A DNA stretch of 29,702 nucleotides from Perkinsus chesapeaki (taxonomy: Eukaryota > Perkinsozoa > Perkinsida > Perkinsidae), in assembly GCA_013115145.1 (NCBI GenBank), contig JAAPAO010000450.1:1-29702 (forward strand). Direction: 5' to 3'. This document shows, piece after piece, positions 1-9,052 of the stretch (position 1 is its first letter; each line of letters begins with the position of its first letter). Below the pieces are notes generated by a model, which did not search any database, had not been told where the DNA came from, and was given only the letters and a program-made list of their open reading frames with translations. A program made the position numbers and the translations under genes.

Positions 1-192
1 TAAATTAGTCTGGGCTTTTACTAATTTGTTCTAGGCAATATTAATTTGTTCTGGGTTTTTACTAATTTGTTCTAGGCAATATTAATTTGTTCTGGGTTTT
101 TTCTAATTTGTTCTGGGCTATATTAATTTGGTCTTGGTTTTTACTAATCTGTTCTGGGCTATATTAATTTGATCTTGGCTTTTACTAATTAG
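1..192. repeat. AT-rich degenerate tandem repeat
   Basis: About nine imperfect copies of a roughly 20-22 base unit run head to tail. The core is TAATTTGTTCTGGG or TAATTTGTTCTAGG, followed alternately by a T-rich spacer ending in TTTACT and by a spacer like CAATAT or CTATAT. Pairs of units therefore give a higher-order period of about 42 bases. The array enters from the left edge, so its full length is unknown. It has no open frame and no IS- or LTR-like ends. It is best called a minisatellite-type intergenic array. Confidence 0.85.
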
Positions 193-1192
193 ATCTTGAA
201 ATGGGGTAGTTTGGGTTGTTTGCAGTATAAGAAGTACAGCCCGACGCAATGAAATAGAATATTTCGTATCTTATCGATTTGTCACTCAATATTGAGTGTT
301 AAAGACTGAAATTTTAAACATGAGTACTATAACAGTCTGAGAGAGCTCAGTTCGGTTTCCGGGTAACAGCGGTTAAAAGCTGGTGATTAGCGGGGGATTG
401 TATGATGTTACAGCAAGACAGATTCGGTATGCAGGTGCCTTCTGGATACATCTCCAGTGTATACTTCTGCCATACTCCAACCCTGTCCTCGCCAGGGAGC
501 CAAGGCTTCTGAGTTGGCGTAACGAATCGACTCCAAGGATCCTAAGGGTGAAGGTGCCCTAGCAACACATACCGTATTTTCCAGCCTCGCTTTTTCAGCA
601 TTCGATTTTTCAACCTCGAGGTTCTCATCTCAGTTTTCTTCGCTCCATTTTCCTTTCTAGCCGTCAACTGAATTCTTACCATGCCATCAGGAAGCCGCGT
701 GAGACTCATTTTCCAGCACTGGTTTCCGACTGCTCTTTGTTGGGTTGCGAGAGGCAAGGTACCTGATCGAGTCTGTTTCTAATTCATGCAATGGGGCGGC
801 CGCGATAGCTCTAGGAGCCTTGCTTTTCGGAATGCTGAATTTGCATCGAGCCTTCGTCAACATGTGCCCGGAAGAGCATCGGCGAAACAACGTGCCCTAA
901 GTGGTGGTCGGCAAAGATCCGTCTTTGCCTCTAACAGCGTTTCTCCCCGACGACCGGCGAAGGCCACTGAGCCACCAGCAAGACCAGAGGTGGGCGTACA
1001 ACTGAAAGGAAAGCACGTTCGTTCAATGAGTTTCATTAAATGCTTCGCTGTAGGTTGGAGACCGGCAACCATTCAGATCTGTCGAGGTGAGCCGTTAGGT
1101 CTGGTAAGAGCGCTTCACTCGACTAGAAACATAACCAACCCCTCAACGGTCTCCTCTGCTTGCTGAGCAATATTTCATTCCTTTTCTTGTAG
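193..1192. other. region without a resolved gene; possible 5' exons of the next gene
   Basis: I see no recognisable domain here. An open stretch on the plus strand at about 786-1166 is rich in Arg, Ser and Pro and could be 5' coding sequence of the coiled-coil gene that follows, but its composition does not prove this and overlapping frames are equally long. A pyrimidine-rich tract ending in TAG at 1190-1192 looks like a 3' splice site and marks the first coiled-coil exon I can support. Confidence 0.4.
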
Positions 1193-3778
1193 AGCAACTG
1201 TCAGTCTGTGAATATGAGAGAGACAGAGAAGCAGCACTGCAGTCTGCAACAGGAACTGGATGAATCCATGTCAGAGTTGGCAATTGTACAGAGGCGATGT
1301 CATTCCTTAGAGGAGAGTCTAGCAATAGCCGAGAGCCAGGTAGGCATCGCTGCTGATTCTATCCAGTTATCTTCGGCCTCAACTGCAGCATGTTAAGGCG
1401 CGAAGCATGAACAGTAGGCTGAAGGAGAGGCTCCAGCTGTTCCAAGATCAAAACGCGGAGAACTGCCGAATTGCCGAGATGGAAATATCCAAGTTCGGTG
1501 TTGCCCTCGCGCGTTTCGCTGTTATCGATACACAGACTCACGGCGAGGCTGGCTGCTGCAGAGGCCACCATATGCCGCTTACAGGATGAGAACAATAGTC
1601 TGGACGAAGCAGTTAGAGCACAGGGCAAGGAGGTGCGATCTCCAACGACTCGTAGTTATTCCTGACGTTCAGCTGGAATTCCTACGGGATGCTAAGGAAG
1701 TCCTTCAGTCCGAGCGGGACGATGCGTTTAGGGGCGGCCAGAAACTGGAAGAGTCTCTTCGGGAGCTGGCTCGTGATTTTGAGACTCTCTCCGACAAGGT
1801 ATGTGAATACCAATAATGTTTCGGTAGTCCTAAATCCCAGTATGAATACGAGAGACGTGAATCCCAGGAGGCCAAGCTGCAGCTGACGGAACTCATGGAG
1901 GTATCCCTGAGTCAATCGGCCAAGCTAGAAGTACTTCCAGTGAGTGCTTTTCTGCACAAGGCTTATTCTTGATATTAGGTGGCTTTGCAGAAACTAGACC
2001 GATGTCACGAGGTGGAGCTTGCTGCTGCCGAATTCAGGGAAGGTCGTCTGCTACAGCGTTGGCTGCCTCTTTGGAAGGTGCACGGCCCAGCCTTCAACAT
2101 AGAGACGTTTGCTTTAGAGAGCCACTTTACTTGCCAAGGCCATTCGCTGTGTGAGCAATTCTGTAAGACGCGGAAGCCAGAAGCGATTTTGCTCCGTGAT
2201 ACTGCGATCTTGGAGAAAGTAAGAGAATAGGTTGTACTGCCGTTTCCTGCCCCCCCGATAGTATTGATAGCCCGCAACAACTCCGCTCCATCGTACTATT
2301 TGTCTGCACCCAACGTTCTCTTTTAGCCACGTCAAGGAAGTTGGGGAACTCGCAGCCTCGACTCGCAGCGTGATACTTGAGTGGAGGGCGCTATCCTCCT
2401 ACCGCACGGAACTGGCTCAGCGTGCTGTGTCACACTTCCGAGCAAAGTTGCTGATGAACTGGTTCATATATTGGCAGACCGCGGGAAAAGTTATGCGCTC
2501 CCGACGTGAGGCGCACTGTTCGATCGTACTCCGTCGTGGGCGGGTCGTTTTCCGATGGTGGCAGGATGCTCTTCGTTTGGAGGAAGCATGTAGCTCTCTT
2601 ACAATGAAAAGACATCGACGTCTTCAACAAGCTTGTCTGGCTGGTCTGCACCGAAGGCTTATCCTGGCTTATTCTGGCAATAGAGTAGCAGGGCTTCTGC
2701 AATCCCGCACTGCAAAAGGAGCTTTCGCTGAGTGGCGTGGAGTGTGCAACCGAAAGCTCTTCGCGCTTCGATGGGCCCGGCTCGAAATACCTCGGGAACG
2801 CTTATGCCGTGCCGCCTTCGACGCGTTGCACAAGAACCGCACACGAAACCAGCAAGGAAGGAGGTTGGCTCAGCTACTGGGGGAATACCTCCCCAAGGCC
2901 GGAGCTCTTCGGGGATTCCAGTGGTTCCGAACCTCAGTAGAGTGCCAGAGAGCAGAGGCAATGTGTCGGCTCGCTATACAGCATCTTCGCTGGCGAGCAC
3001 GACAGAGGCGCGTTCTTAATCTCGCGGTGGCAGCCGCCGCTGGTCGGCAGAAAGTAGGATGCGGGAAGTTTGTCCCCTAATTCGGGTGCTCAGAGACTAG
3101 CTCGAGCAATCTACCGCGACTGGAACTCAGTGGCAGTTCGCAGCATCCACACCAGACAGGTTTCTGAAAATATTGCATGCAGGAGGTCGTTCACTATACT
3201 CAGACGAGTGCTTCTAGCGTGAGGCCGGTTGGTTTAAGTAGCTTCGCTGCATCCGTACGCTTGCCAGTTGGGTGTTCCGCTTGCTGGAGTCTCCTGTGAC
3301 CAGACAAGCGAAGGGAAATGAGGAGCGACTCCAACAGGCTCTCCAGAAGACAGCATCGCTCAGGTGGGCAATCCTGATCCTGACAGCCTAGACTAGGCTG
3401 TCTAGTGATGACGCATTTGCCAGGTCACTACTTCGGTCACAGGAGGAACGAATAACGGTACTTGAAGCCACGGAACAAACCGGGACGACGAAGCTACGGA
3501 GATTAGAAGCGCTTATCGAGAAGCGTGACGATGAAATTGATCGGCTCAGGTAACTCCCATCTCGGCTCTAGTAGGGTATTCGCTATATTCACCTCAGACG
3601 CGACATCAAGCTGCTTGAAGAGATTAATCATAAGCTAAGACTGACCTCGGTTCTCGAGCCGCTGGTGAGTAGCCAACCAATCTCTAAACAGGATTCCGCT
3701 CTCCCTTAGACCGAAACTGTCACGTCAAGTCCCCGGTCGTCGGAGGCTGGATCACGTAGCTTTTCAGCAAGCGAGTAG
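1193..3778 (+). CDS. coiled-coil protein with Sfi1-like Trp repeats (probable centrin-binding/centrosomal protein), 5' end unresolved
   Basis: Spliced exons give heptad-rich coiled coil (about 1205-1340, 1395-1490, 1535-1630, 1675-1800 and 1840-1900). A central block at 2370-3058 follows, rich in Trp, Arg and Leu. Aromatic motifs recur there about every 30-45 residues: NWFIYWQ, VFRWWQDAL, AFAEWRGV and GFQWFRT, then YRDWNSV in the next exon. This spacing resembles Sfi1 repeats, long helices in which each AxxxWxxx unit binds one centrin at centrioles, basal bodies or spindle poles. A second coiled coil (about 3360-3660) precedes a Ser-rich end. Introns are about 35-50 bases, for example 1341-1389 and 1801-1842. 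The final exon ends with TAG at 3776-3778. ATG 1214 is the first usable Met but earlier exons are likely. The family call rests on pattern alone; another Trp/Arg-rich helical cytoskeletal protein is possible. Confidence 0.6.
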
Positions 3779-4236
3779 ATTTCCAAGCCTGGCGGCTTTG
3801 CGTATTCTGATTGTAGGTATTCCAGCAGCGCGATGCCTTCCGAAACAGAGGGAAGGGTGAACTTAACGATGTCTACGATCCACCTTGACTCTGCCCGTTG
3901 ACAATTCAATTGTACCATGACAATATCGACCTTATCGATTTCTCTCACGGGGAGTCGTGTTCTGGCTGATCTGTTACACTATGACGTCAAGTGATGTTAG
4001 ACTCTCCGCTGAATAATGATATTAGTAACTCGCTGACTGAACATTAAGCACTTGCTTTTTTATGTATTTCTTCGTGTACGGTTTCCGAGACTGAATTCCA
4101 TCTGTAACTCCCCAAACGCAAGTCCCTGTAGGGCAACAGCTGGACAAAGCCATTAAAGCATCATGGTCGTGATATTATCACGTCAAAGGCATCAAAAATG
4201 CTAAGACTCGCTCATCGAGCGAGCCCGGAAAAAATG
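3779..4236. other. intergenic, between convergent genes
   Basis: This 458-base stretch separates the 3' ends of two convergent genes. I see no domain, RNA gene or clear repeat. A minus-strand frame at 3706-3948 runs antisense across the end of the preceding gene and shows no family signature. The stretch probably holds the two 3' untranslated regions. Confidence 0.5.
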
Positions 4237-6392
4237 CTAGCCCTCTCCCTTACTCGACGGCACTGAGAATTCATCCTCCAGGTCCGCCGATCTGAAGGCC
4301 TCGAGGACCTCCTTCTCCGACGGTTCACCTTCTGTAAGCTTCTCCAGCTCCTTTATGTTGAACTCTTCACCGCCAAGCGCCCTTCTAGTCTCTGGTTTGC
4401 CAACTTCTTCAACGGTTTCACTATACGGCTCTGCAGCAGCATCATCACCGAGCAATTTTCTGGTCTCCGGCTTCCCGACTTCCTCGACCGTCTCACTGTA
4501 AGGCGATTCCTGCCCGCCCAGCTCTCGCCTGGTTTCGGGCTTTCCCACCTCCTCAACTGTTTCACTGTAAGGAGCCTCCTCCATTCTGAGTTCCTGTCTC
4601 GTTTCTGGCTTCCCAGCTTCCTCTACCGTCTCACTGTATGTCGTTTCATCCGCCTTGGGAGCGTGTCTTGTACTCGGTTCCACTTCGTAAGGAGTCGACA
4701 GTAACTTCCTCTCCTCTTTCTCCACAGGTGCGTTCGGCTCGTTTGCCGGTGCCGAAGCGAATGGATTGTCGTTATCGGCCAGGTGAAGAGCTCTATCGTC
4801 CTCATCAGACGAGCCGCCCTGCGGGCCCCTCAGTTTCGAGGCAGGCCGCTCGGTCAGCCTGTCTAGGTTTGGGGACCAGGAGTCGCCCTTGGCCTCCTCG
4901 GCAGACACTCCAGGTTCAGTCTCCACTTTGCCGTCTTCAGCCTTGGATTGCATTTGATCATAGCTTCGCGGCGGCGTCTCAGTGTTTGCCGATCCTTGCC
5001 GGCCAGGACTTCTTTCTCCTCCTTGAGCTGGAGATTGATGCCGATCGTCATCGCTCTCGTGCCCTCGTGGCCTGGATTCCTCGCTCATCGGCATGCTTGA
5101 TCCGCCTCGCAGATTGCCTCCATCTGCAGCGCTCTCTTTCTTATCTCCTTTCTGTGGCTCATCGAAGGTAAAGTCAAACGAGTAATTGTATCTACCATCA
5201 CAGTGCACCATCGGTGACCACACGTGCTTACCCGAGAGCATCGCCCATATCCTTGGCCGCCTCGGTCGGCGTTGGGCGGTGCTGGTGATGGTGGTGCCTG
5301 CAAACGATATGGAAGTCCGCTGAATGTATCGTGCTCACTTTCGTCGATGATGGTGGTGATGCCCAGTTGTCGTTGTTATTGTAGTGGTGGTTGAAGTCAC
5401 CGTTGTAGTGCTGCTGCTGGCGGTAGTAGCTGTAGTGCTCGTGGTGGTTGTGGTGGATGTAGTAGTGGTATTGGCAGGAACAACGACCACCACAACTTGA
5501 GGCTTAGGCGTCGCCGCTGGCGGACCGAATCCTTGAGCCGTTTCGGTCCGGCGCATTCTGGTCCGCCGTTCTTCGATAGCAGAGTCTATCAGCTCCCTCA
5601 GCTCCTGGCCCATCGCGGGATAGGCTTGGGTCGGCCTGAAGTTCACGATCTGCTGATTGCCGCTCATGCTCCTTCTTACCCTCCATCCGAGTAGACCGTC
5701 GAGCAACATCTTGGCTCGCCTCGACAGCTCTCGCGGCAGAACTGACGAGTGAAGTTCTATCACCGCCAACCAATTTGCCCTACCTGATCCTTCCTGGCGT
5801 CTCGGCCCCTTATCACTACTATATTGTTATACACAGGCTCCGAACCGTAACTAGCACCGTTCCATTTCACGACTGTAGAAGCAGTAAAGGTTACCTCACA
5901 GCGACAGCTGAAGAGCCCTGTGATTTGGACTTCACCACCGAGCTCTTTCTATCGGCCCCGTCGGGCACGCGGACAACGGCGTAAGCCGGTGAAGGGCTGG
6001 TGGTAGTTGTCGTGGTGGTCGCAGTGGTAGGCGCTGTCGTCGTCGTTGTGGTGATGGTGGCGGCCACAGTGTATTCTGTCTGCACCAACGGCTGGATAGG
6101 ACGCCAGTTACTGAGATCGGGGAGTGCAGGCTGCCGCGGTCGGCTGCAAACTCACGCGAAGGCGGCATGTGTGGAAGTTTTGGTCGCTGGTCGGGGGCCA
6201 GCATCACACGTGTTGACGGATCGGCCTAGTAAAGAGCTGCTGACGTACAGTGGCTTTAATGGCGCTACCGAATAGTCTGTGGAACGTAGCGGAATGGAGT
6301 ACCTCATGGTCGGTCACACTCAGCAGGGTCGAGCCTGAATTGATAGGATCGAGCCTTCTCTTTGGATCATAAGACTGTCGCCGTGTAAGCAT
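4237..6392 (-). CDS. low-complexity tandem-repeat protein with Thr tracts and His cluster, unknown function
   Basis: Eight exons splice in frame: 6392-6269, 6225-6156, 6110-5895, 5850-5784, 5738-5680, 5635-5339, 5297-5232 and 5191-4237. They sum to 618 codons, and the seven introns are 40-45 bases with GT-AG ends. In order the protein has a basic N-terminus and a first poly-Thr tract. A Cys-bearing segment follows (CxxxCxxxxxCC near 5738-5690), then a helical Glu/Arg-rich segment and a second, longer Thr/Ser tract (about 5350-5470). A His/Arg cluster lies across the 5338-5298 intron. The C-terminus is acidic and disordered, with four 23-residue repeats. Thr tracts like these are often O-glycosylated in secreted or surface proteins, but the first exon encodes no signal peptide, so either an upstream exon is missing or the protein is intracellular. 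No family is recognised. The gene converges with the coiled-coil gene. Confidence 0.72.
4365..4643 (-). repeat. four coding tandem repeats of about 23 residues
   Basis: Within the last exon of the repeat protein the motif YSETVEEVGKPETRRELG recurs four times, each followed by a short acidic linker of variable length. The YSETVEE and GKPETR cores are nearly invariant, with one copy reading EEAGKPETRQEL and another ending KLLGDD. At the DNA level the copies differ at many third positions, so the array is old or has been held by selection on protein, not freshly duplicated. Confidence 0.9.
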
Positions 6393-6771
6393 GGCAGTAT
6401 ATAACCGGGAAACGTGAAATGGTAAATGTTGATATGTTACGAAGGCTACTCGACGTGCAGCGATACGTGTTTTTCAGAGAACGCGTCTCTGATTGAGCCG
6501 CTTTTCCAGACCAGGGCTTCCAAAGCTTGGTATCCAAACTAAGCTGCGCTTATTCCATTTCATCCTGTATGCCGTATTCGAAGCAACAAGCCTTCACTCA
6601 CAGTCAGCCGTCTGCATTAGCTCCTGTGTGTGAACTGTTCGGCCACCATAACACTGTCCATTATCGAGGCCCTGCGCGACCTCTCTAGGCGTCACTGGAC
6701 CAGTCACTCTCCACGAGAATGATACCCGACTAAAAGATACGCTTGAGAAACACCAGACGCAGCTATTTCCG
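6393..6771. other. intergenic or unresolved upstream exons
   Basis: This interval separates the start of the minus-strand repeat protein from a weakly supported plus-strand gene. A TTATATACT element lies just 5' of the minus-strand ATG at 6392, but a TATA-like string that close to a start codon is not a convincing promoter. A plus-strand frame from about 6716 (NDTRLKDTLEKHQ) reads into the next gene and may be coding. Nothing else is visible. Confidence 0.35.
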
Positions 6772-7172
6772 ATGGGCTCACTCGATTTCGACGTCCTGGC
6801 ATCCACAGGACCTCGAGTCTTCGTGTACGGTTATGTACCTGTTTCGAAACGATTCCCCTCAATATGCAGCAGAGATCCTCTCACCTCACAGACAGATGGT
6901 CGCTTCGACTACCGGAGCATGATAGCTCTCTACAGCACAGCAGCAGGGGCTCCTGGCAGGGTTGAGCTTTGTGCGCTCATCGTTACGAGGATAAGAAGTA
7001 CCTTGTCGCGATTCTCGTTGAGCCAGTCGCCATCGGGAGCTATCTCCTCGCCGATCTCCTGAAACGCACATTTGGTTTCCCGGTTGAACAGATGGCGTTT
7101 AAAGCTTCCGGAGAAGCAGAAAGCGGTATGAAATTTCCCCGTCTGGACTTACGTCGAAAACGGGACCTCTGA
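6772..7172 (+). CDS. putative multi-exon gene, unknown function
   Basis: Two stretches look coding by composition. One runs from ATG 6772 (MGSLDFDVLASTGPRVF) to a possible GT donor at 6823, with a possible acceptor ending ATGCAG near 6868. The other, about 6969-7172, has a hydrophobic helical segment (KKYLVAILVEPVAIGSYLLA) followed by a basic C-terminus ending at TGA. I could not find splice junctions that join them without a stop, so the model is incomplete. The phrase VFVYGYVP slightly recalls the start of GGCT-fold proteins, but the rest does not support that. It lies just upstream of the ChaC gene, in the same orientation. Confidence 0.35.
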
Positions 7173-7434
7173 CGGACTCCAAGAGACTCTGACCAAGTGC
7201 TGAGTATATATACAGAGCGAGAACGATCAGTTGTTTAGTCCACGGTGGAGTGGAATGATAACACATCTTATTTGAATGAGGAAAACGCCACAGAAGGTAG
7301 CCAATTTATGAGTAGGTTCGATCGAAGGCAAAGTGCGCCGACGATTATGCTTGGGTTAAGGCGGAATATATTTCTCGCGCATAATCGCTCATTTATGGTG
7401 AAGGCGCTTCTTCCGCCCAGTTGTTTTTTTCTTG

Positions 7435-8195
7435 ATGGGTTACTCTGACACCAATTATGTTTTCGCCTATGCCTCTCTAATGTGGGATGGTCCCTCTATG
7501 GCTGGCATCGTCAGAACGATCCCGGCGACCCTTAAAGGCTACAGTAGGGAGATGTGCATAAAATCTTATGTCTATCGAGGCACCAGAGAGAATCCTGGAT
7601 TGTGCATGGGTAATCTCTTAGATTCCTGTGAGGTCGGTTCGCATCCGTCAAGGCTGTCCTCGCTCTAACTGCGGGAGCCTAACGCATTCCGTTTGGGCTA
7701 TTGTATTATTCAAAAAAACTCGGAGTTCCACACACACTGCCTTGCGCGCATGGCGTCCGTTCCAAATCGTTCCTGTGTGAAAAAGCCTATTGACTCCAGA
7801 TTCGATCCTGTACGGCATATTTGTTATAAGCCTATTTTCTGACTGTTCAGGCCTGAAGCACTCGCCGGGAGGCCACTGCGATGGCATGGTCCTGGAGATG
7901 GACAGAGAGCAAATGAAGGATACACTGAGGCGGATCGATCAACGAGAGCTCGTTATGGGGGCATATACTCGAGAAGGTGAGACCGGGGAAGGGGCTGCCA
8001 TCGATCATTGTGATTGCTATTCCAGAAGTTGTTGTGAGGACCGTTGATGGACAAGAGCTGCTGTGCTACACGTATGTTGTTAACGAGGCAGCTGACAATT
8101 ATACAGGGGAGATCAGCGAGGACGAAAAGATCAGGTATCGTATCGGACTTCGCAGAAACAATGTTCCAATTTACGATCTAAATAGAGGTCCATGA
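7435..8195 (+). CDS. ChaC-type gamma-glutamylcyclotransferase
   Basis: Three exons (7435-7609, 7851-7976, 8026-8195) join in frame to 157 codons including the stop. ChaC-family enzymes cleave glutathione to 5-oxoproline and Cys-Gly in the cytosol. The protein opens with YVFAYASLMW, matching the family's YGSLMW motif. It continues with RGTRENPGL and MGLKHSPGGHCDG, the counterparts of the HRGTPExPG and GGxCxG blocks. The segment RELVMGAYTREE carries the Glu expected to act as general acid/base, and NYTGEISEDEKI matches the C-terminal YxGxLSxEE block. At 156 residues it is slightly shorter than ChaC2. The first intron (7610-7850, 241 bases) is about five times the local norm; the second is 49 bases. 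ATG 7435 lies nine codons before YASLMW, as usual for the family. Confidence 0.88.
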
Positions 8196-8386
8196 ATAGC
8201 CAAGTCTCTTAGCCCCTAGGTTACAGATTAGGGCTTTGACAGCCCGCCCATTGCGCTTAATATTTTCCCTCTCAGCAGAGATACCCACCGCCAAGTCCAT
8301 GGTCATACTTGTGCCGAAATATTATACTTGCTGTCTTCAATCATCCCTTGCAATAAGATGAATACAGTGGCATTTGCTCGAGGAGG

Positions 8387-8785
8387 CTAATCTTCGATCA
8401 TGTACCAAGAATAAATTAACGAACCATCAGTAGCTTCACACTCGGCATCAGTCAATTGTTGCTTCTTCCAGTTGAAGGCTTTAGTCTCGCCATATCTGAC
8501 CATGAAGCAAGACCTTGCCCTCATGGACATGTAGCCGAACTCGAGTGCTTTACTAGCTGACGACCCCTGCATAGCGATGTGCACCTTGTTACCTCAGTCA
8601 GCCTTCTTCGATCACATTCACTATAGGGGCACCTCGTATCATTCGGAGTCCGTAATTCCTTCAGGTTGATTTGTACCGGAGTCGGCCAAAAAGGTCCGTC
8701 CATCGACTACCTTGTTAATTTGGTAATGCAGCTCGAAGAGATGGGTGGGCCCCACATACCGCCAAACAGCGCCTCTTGCAAAGTC
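8387..8785 (-). CDS. small conserved-looking protein, unknown function
   Basis: Two minus-strand exons fit together: about 8785-8677, containing WRYVGPTHLFELHYQIN and DGRTFLADS, and 8592-8387, containing SKALEFGYMSMRARSC, YGETKAFNWKKQQL and the C-terminus YSWYMIED before TGA. An 84-base intron (8676-8593, GT-AG) joins them in frame and replaces two stop-containing readings. The amino-acid composition is that of a folded globular domain. The start is not resolved. A Met-led stretch near 8863-8792 (MCRSPSKLLPAPPEQWGE) could belong to it, but it runs into a stop with no good donor. I do not recognise the family. It sits between ChaC and the SET gene and is divergent from the SET gene. Confidence 0.5.
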
Positions 8786-9052
8786 CTATCAGGTCTTGAT
8801 CCGGGCCATCTCGCCCCATTGCTCAGGCGGTGCCGGGAGAAGCTTGCTAGGGGACCGGCACATTAACGTTCCTTCGATATTATAATCTTGTGTTTACCAC
8901 CACGCTGAAGCTAACTCTTTCTCTTTCAACTCGAAGCGTTGCGTCAGTTGTCAACTCTCCCAGGTGGCTACTCGGGCTCTTGCTAGAATAATAAAGATGG
9001 AGGGGTAGACCCTCGTCGGTGGCTCGTCTGGTGTGAAGGTTCCTTTAAACTA

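Noticed and set aside
4638-5171. 177-residue plus-strand frame
   Set aside because: Antisense to the last exon of the repeat protein; no motif.
6000-6275. Plus-strand poly-Val frame
   Set aside because: It is the antisense of the Thr-rich exon of the minus-strand repeat protein.
7200-7220. TATA-like string upstream of ChaC
   Set aside because: More than 200 bases from the start codon in a lineage where TATA boxes are not established; no other promoter evidence.
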